From the NCBI GenBank assembly GCA_037439945.1, contig JBBIVA010000072.1:1-18854 (forward strand): a stretch of 18,854 nucleotides of DNA. Direction: 5' to 3'. The translations under genes were made by a program, and so were the position numbers. The DNA is from CALEUX01 sp037439945. Its GTDB lineage: Bacteria; Bacteroidota; Bacteroidia; Bacteroidales; Marinilabiliaceae. The notes below the pieces were generated by a model. That model was not told the DNA's origin, made no database searches, and was given only the letters and a program-made list of their open reading frames with translations. This document shows positions 16,801 through 18,854 of the stretch, one piece after another (position 1 is the stretch's first letter; each line of letters opens with the position of its first letter).

Positions 16801-17136
16801 CCTGTTGTAAACACTTACCCCGCCTCTTTTTGTCCCTATCCAGATTTGGCCTTTTAAATCTTCAGTAATACACATAATGCAATTACCTGATATTGTTGAC
16901 TCATCAGCGCTTACATGCTTAAATTCCTCAAATTTTTCACCATAATATTTATTTAACCCATCCTCAGTACCTATCCATACAAACCCTTTACTATCTTGAT
17001 ATATGGCTGTAATTGAATTACTTGACAAGCCGTTTGTAATTGTAAACTGCCATGAAGAAAATACCTTACCATGAAATAGATGAGGAAAAAATAATCCCAA
17101 AACCGGAATTAATAATATGTGAAGAGATTTTCGCAC
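13840..17136 (-). CDS. Two-component-regulator-type double beta-propeller with Y_Y_Y, membrane helix and SpoIIE/PP2C phosphatase domain
   Basis: This is a 1098-residue membrane protein. The start is GTG at 17136, since no ATG lies between it and the upstream in-frame stop. A hydrophobic export segment (5-25) is followed by 14 Reg_prop-like repeats (about 28-680, core (V/I)W(I/V)GT..GL), enough for two seven-bladed propellers. A Y_Y_Y domain (about 700-782), one membrane helix (about 786-806) and a charged coiled coil (806-850) come next. Then comes the DSITYATRIQSAMIP segment typical of these phosphatases, and a SpoIIE/PP2C domain (about 865-1095). Metal-binding acidic residues are present: Asp882 (LVSGDF), Asp899 (VVDCTGHG), Asp1033 (FSDG), Asp1086/1087 (VDDIL). 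Propeller-Y_Y_Y sensors usually drive a kinase with an AraC-type output; here the output is Ser/Thr dephosphorylation. The substrate, perhaps a STAS protein, is not in the window. Confidence 0.92.
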   Translation of the reverse strand: MRKSLHILLIPVLGLFFPHLFHGKVFSSWQFTITNGLSSNSITAIYQDSKGFVWIGTEDGLNKYYGEKFEEFKHVSADESTISGNCIMCITEDLKGQIWIGTKRGGVSVYNRETGKFRSYHHNPENSKSIPDNDIYGFNITRNGEIWIKTENFLSRYNPESDDFTSFGHFSNLFKRTGSISYPVVSESDSTFLVGTKDGINRFYIKSGLFERLFVNGSKIGICSDLVSQIVAIGNNNYMAATHSGLVLFEPKVRLLNIPSGHNPGSKLAVNTVFADKMGNVWVGTRKGLEMFNSGTLVHDLVKMKQSDDQSVVPFEVTSIIEDASGLIWVGTRFNGLFKISVKPLKFRSIGGDDFKYWPLKSFNIQSVFADADNIIWAGTLTHGVYAINRKNKSVKNYILNSKFHQNEDDAVFSITSTDNGSLWFGTNSGIYILDRLKGVIEEFHYGYDAKFATLLKNNRVFSILRVNENDFWFGTQFGLYRLINGRMVSFFKAEENNLVSDYINVLLFDGDRKVWIGTDEGLCSFDLTTGLFDIPKLKNKEQPLKQQILSLAMSGKDKIYIGTRSGFFEMEINNDDGNIVRSVAGMKNRVIKGIIIDGSQNVWLSTGKGISFILPDGTVQNFDVLDGIPDHILNQGSIFKTTTGELLFGSVNGLCWLHPDSIEYNLNLPQIAITGISLCQKGICDEVFADGMDKLEMKYKPGMILEVNIAALEFTQPQKNHYRVMLAGYDHDWRPVTNSNLVTFPNLLPGKYTLKIMGSNSDLTWNNQILEFPIVITPPLWMTGYAYAFYILLLVFVIQLFINYRIRHYKMANRALKEKAQEKKQVEAQKETLTRINRNLTDSITYATRIQSAMIPTEKRLRDLLPKSFVYFRPRDLVSGDFYYVHNDGKLTYLAVVDCTGHGVPGAFMSIIGMELIKNVIEGKKNSDPATILKIMGRQLEETFTLDDSDRDEFSTPLRDGMDVGLCVIDHKNEWIDYSGAVNDLYIVRNNEILAYKGGQLPLGRYRDSYEPEYETIRIPLQKDDMVYLFSDGYVDQFGGNDLKKFKYRRFRHLLLNIHRLNTDDQKAILHQKLEEWKGQEEQVDDILVVGFAPFNT

Positions 17137-17345
17137 TAAATAAATTATATGGCTGCAAATATGTCCAAATTAGTAATAACGGGCAACAATTGTTAGTTTT
17201 TAGTTTAAAACTATTAAAAAGTAACAGAAACACAACATTTAATCGACATATTATATACGTATAATTTATTCATTTGGATTTATAAAAATGTAACTTTTTG
17301 ATCTTTAATTATTAATATTGGGTAAATACGGACATCTCTGTTTAT

Positions 17346-18671
17346 CTATACCAGATCTTCAGGTTTAATTCCGGCTTTAGCGATAAACCATTCAAGGGGC
17401 TGTGAACTTGGCCTTTCAATTGGCGACCCGTAAATCCTGTCCCAAATCAATGATGACAAAACGCCTAATGCCCTAGAAACACCAAATAACACCGTATAAA
17501 TTCCATGTTCATTTATCCCATAACTTGATAATAAACTACCAGAAATTGCATCAACATTAGGATATGGGTTTTTAACCTTTCCTGTTGCCAACAGAACATC
17601 GGGAACCACTTCGTAAATTTTACGCACCAGTTTAATAAGAGGTGCATCGGGAATAAATTTATTAGCAAAATTAAGTTGCTCCAAAAACCTCGGGTCGGTT
17701 TTTCTTAAAACTGCATGACCGTAGCCTGGTATTACCCTGCCTTTTTGTATAGTTTCAAGGGCATAAGCTCTGATTTGCTCATCAGTTGGATCCTGAGTAC
17801 CAATTTCATCTATCAAATCAAAAAGCCAGCGCATAACATCCTGATTCGCCATCCCATGCAAAGGGCCTGCCAATCCGTTCATTCCTGCTGAAAAACTGTA
17901 ATATGGGTTTGAAAGGGCTGAACCAACTAAATGTGTGGCATGAGCTGAAACATTCCCACCTTCATGGTCGGCATGTAAAACCATGTACAGCCTCATTAAT
18001 CTTTTAACCTCATCACTGCCAAATCCCATCATATGAGCAAGGTTTCCAGCCCAGTCAAGAGATGGGTCTGATGCAATATAATTCTCGTTATGGTAAACCC
18101 GTCTATAAATATATGCCGCTATAACCGGTAATCTGCTTATCAGGTCCATAACTCCCTCATACATTGGATCCCAATAATCTTTTTTCTCCATTCCTTCCAT
18201 GTAAGCTTTGCGGAAATGTGACTCGGTGCTCATTGCCAGAATGGCTGTATTAAACTGGATCATTGGGTGTGCAGATTTTGGAAGTGCATTAATTACATCA
18301 AAAACATGACATGGAACCCCAGCGCCTCTTCGCGACCACTCCCCTGAAATAAAATTAACATCGTTTATGGTAGGAATTTCTCCGGTAATCATTAAATAAA
18401 ACAAGCCTTCAGGTAATGGTTCCCCATCGTTGTTTATCTTTGGCAGGATAGTTTTTAATTCTGGAATAGCATATCCTCTGAATCTAATACCCTCATCTGC
18501 GTCAAGCTTGGATGTATCAGTTAAAAGTGTGCTCAAACCCTTCATTCCTGAGAGTACTTGTTCTATTGTGGCCTGAAAAATCACTTTATTTCCGTGATCC
18601 CGTACTAATTTTTTTAGCATTTCAGCCTTAGTCTGGCCCACTTTTAACAATCTTTGCTTAACCGGATCCAT
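17346..18671 (-). CDS. gltA: Citrate synthase, eukaryote-like (type I) form
   Basis: This 441-residue cytosolic enzyme condenses acetyl-CoA with oxaloacetate to citrate, entry to the TCA cycle. The catalytic trio is His272 (NGLAGPLHGMANQ), His319 (PGYGHAVLRKTDPR) and Asp374 (YPNVDAISG). Oxaloacetate-binding His236 (HADHEGGNVSAHATHLVGS), Arg400 (FGVSRALG) and Arg420 (ERPSS) are present. These sequences, the DEGIRFRGYAIPE segment (59-71) and the length follow the mitochondrial dimeric enzyme rather than the NADH-inhibited hexameric GltA of E. coli. No targeting peptide is present. It stands alone. The 209-bp gap downstream, before the propeller gene, has no clear terminator. An AGGA at 4-5 bases before the ATG is the only ribosome-site-like sequence. 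Confidence 0.95.
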   Translation of the reverse strand: MDPVKQRLLKVGQTKAEMLKKLVRDHGNKVIFQATIEQVLSGMKGLSTLLTDTSKLDADEGIRFRGYAIPELKTILPKINNDGEPLPEGLFYLMITGEIPTINDVNFISGEWSRRGAGVPCHVFDVINALPKSAHPMIQFNTAILAMSTESHFRKAYMEGMEKKDYWDPMYEGVMDLISRLPVIAAYIYRRVYHNENYIASDPSLDWAGNLAHMMGFGSDEVKRLMRLYMVLHADHEGGNVSAHATHLVGSALSNPYYSFSAGMNGLAGPLHGMANQDVMRWLFDLIDEIGTQDPTDEQIRAYALETIQKGRVIPGYGHAVLRKTDPRFLEQLNFANKFIPDAPLIKLVRKIYEVVPDVLLATGKVKNPYPNVDAISGSLLSSYGINEHGIYTVLFGVSRALGVLSSLIWDRIYGSPIERPSSQPLEWFIAKAGIKPEDLV

Positions 18672-18786
18672 ATCCTTTTTTTTATTGTAATAAATAATTT
18701 ACTTTCTAAAAAACAACACCTATATGCCCTTTTTGTTTTATTTTTTTAAGGATTTGAACCGTCTTCAAGAGTTCTAGTATGAAATA

Positions 18787-18840
18787 TAATCCCGGATTTG
18801 TCATTAGAAAGGCAATGAACTAATTACTTAGCCGGGATTA
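18787..18840. repeat. Inverted repeat TAATCCCGG...CCGGGATTA upstream of gltA
   Basis: TAATCCCGG (18787-18795) and CCGGGATTA (18832-18840) are perfect 9-bp inverted copies 36 bases apart. A smaller pair, TCATT (18801-18805) and AATGA (18814-18818), lies between them. It is close to the window edge, so it may be part of a larger element or a terminator of a gene outside. Confidence 0.4.
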
Positions 18841-18854
18841 ACCCTACCGAATAG

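Noticed and set aside
17254..17263. TATACGTATA palindrome as an operator
   Set aside because: A 10-bp AT-rich palindrome without a second copy is likely by chance in this base composition.
18750..18854. tRNA-like T-loop (GGTTCAAATCC on the minus strand)
   Set aside because: Only two of the five T-stem pairs form, and there is no acceptor stem or anticodon arm at the right distances.
1..18854. CRISPR array, phage, toxin-antitoxin or transposase genes
   Set aside because: No regularly spaced repeats and no recognisable protein of these classes on either strand.

Overview
The window is AT-rich with compact spacers and reads as chromosomal DNA from a Bacteroidota bacterium, probably Bacteroidales-like. 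Supporting signs are an ECF sigma factor followed by a small membrane protein with an N-terminal NPFTVPDGYF motif, a 'two-component regulator propeller' protein ending in a SpoIIE phosphatase, a PagL-type outer-membrane protein, a tiny winged-helix protein, weak or absent Shine-Dalgarno sites, and several matches to the Bacteroidota -7 promoter element TAnnTTTG. No rRNA, tRNA, CRISPR array, transposase or phage gene is visible.

Layout. At 3-422 is the 3' part of a small helical-repeat-like gene. At 522-2057 (+) is a three-gene stress-response unit: ECF sigma factor, single-pass membrane protein (candidate anti-sigma) and exported Spy/LTxxQ-like protein. A 160-bp inverted-repeat-bounded, hairpin-rich element (2052-2211) follows and overlaps the last stop codon. 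At 2249-5180 (-) are hisS and hutH, separated by a terminator and a triple short repeat. At 5410-6597 (-) is a PagL-like lipid A deacylase. A 58-aa winged-helix protein (6756-6932, +) and a WbuC-family cupin (7030-7494, -) converge on a strong bidirectional terminator.

The right half is dominated by signalling. It holds a response regulator fused to a class III adenylate cyclase (7619-8725, +) and a hybrid histidine kinase whose ATP-binding boxes are degenerate (12001-13746, +). Convergent with the kinase is a 1098-aa double beta-propeller/Y_Y_Y/SpoIIE phosphatase (13840-17136, -). Between the first two lies a minus-strand pair: a secreted protein of unknown function with an apparent internal duplication, then ettA (ABC-F translation factor). 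A eukaryote-like citrate synthase (17346-18671, -) closes the window.

How the genes work together. hisS, hutH, ettA and gltA are housekeeping functions (histidine charging, histidine breakdown, translation throttling, TCA entry). The ECF unit, PagL homologue and propeller phosphatase deal with the envelope and outside signals. The response-regulator cyclase and hybrid kinase have no cognate partners in the window, so their inputs and targets cannot be assigned. I see no clear-cut new multi-gene system. The most unusual items are the hybrid kinase with missing catalytic boxes, the 14-repeat propeller phosphatase, the 160-bp inverted-repeat element and the duplicated secreted protein paired with ettA.
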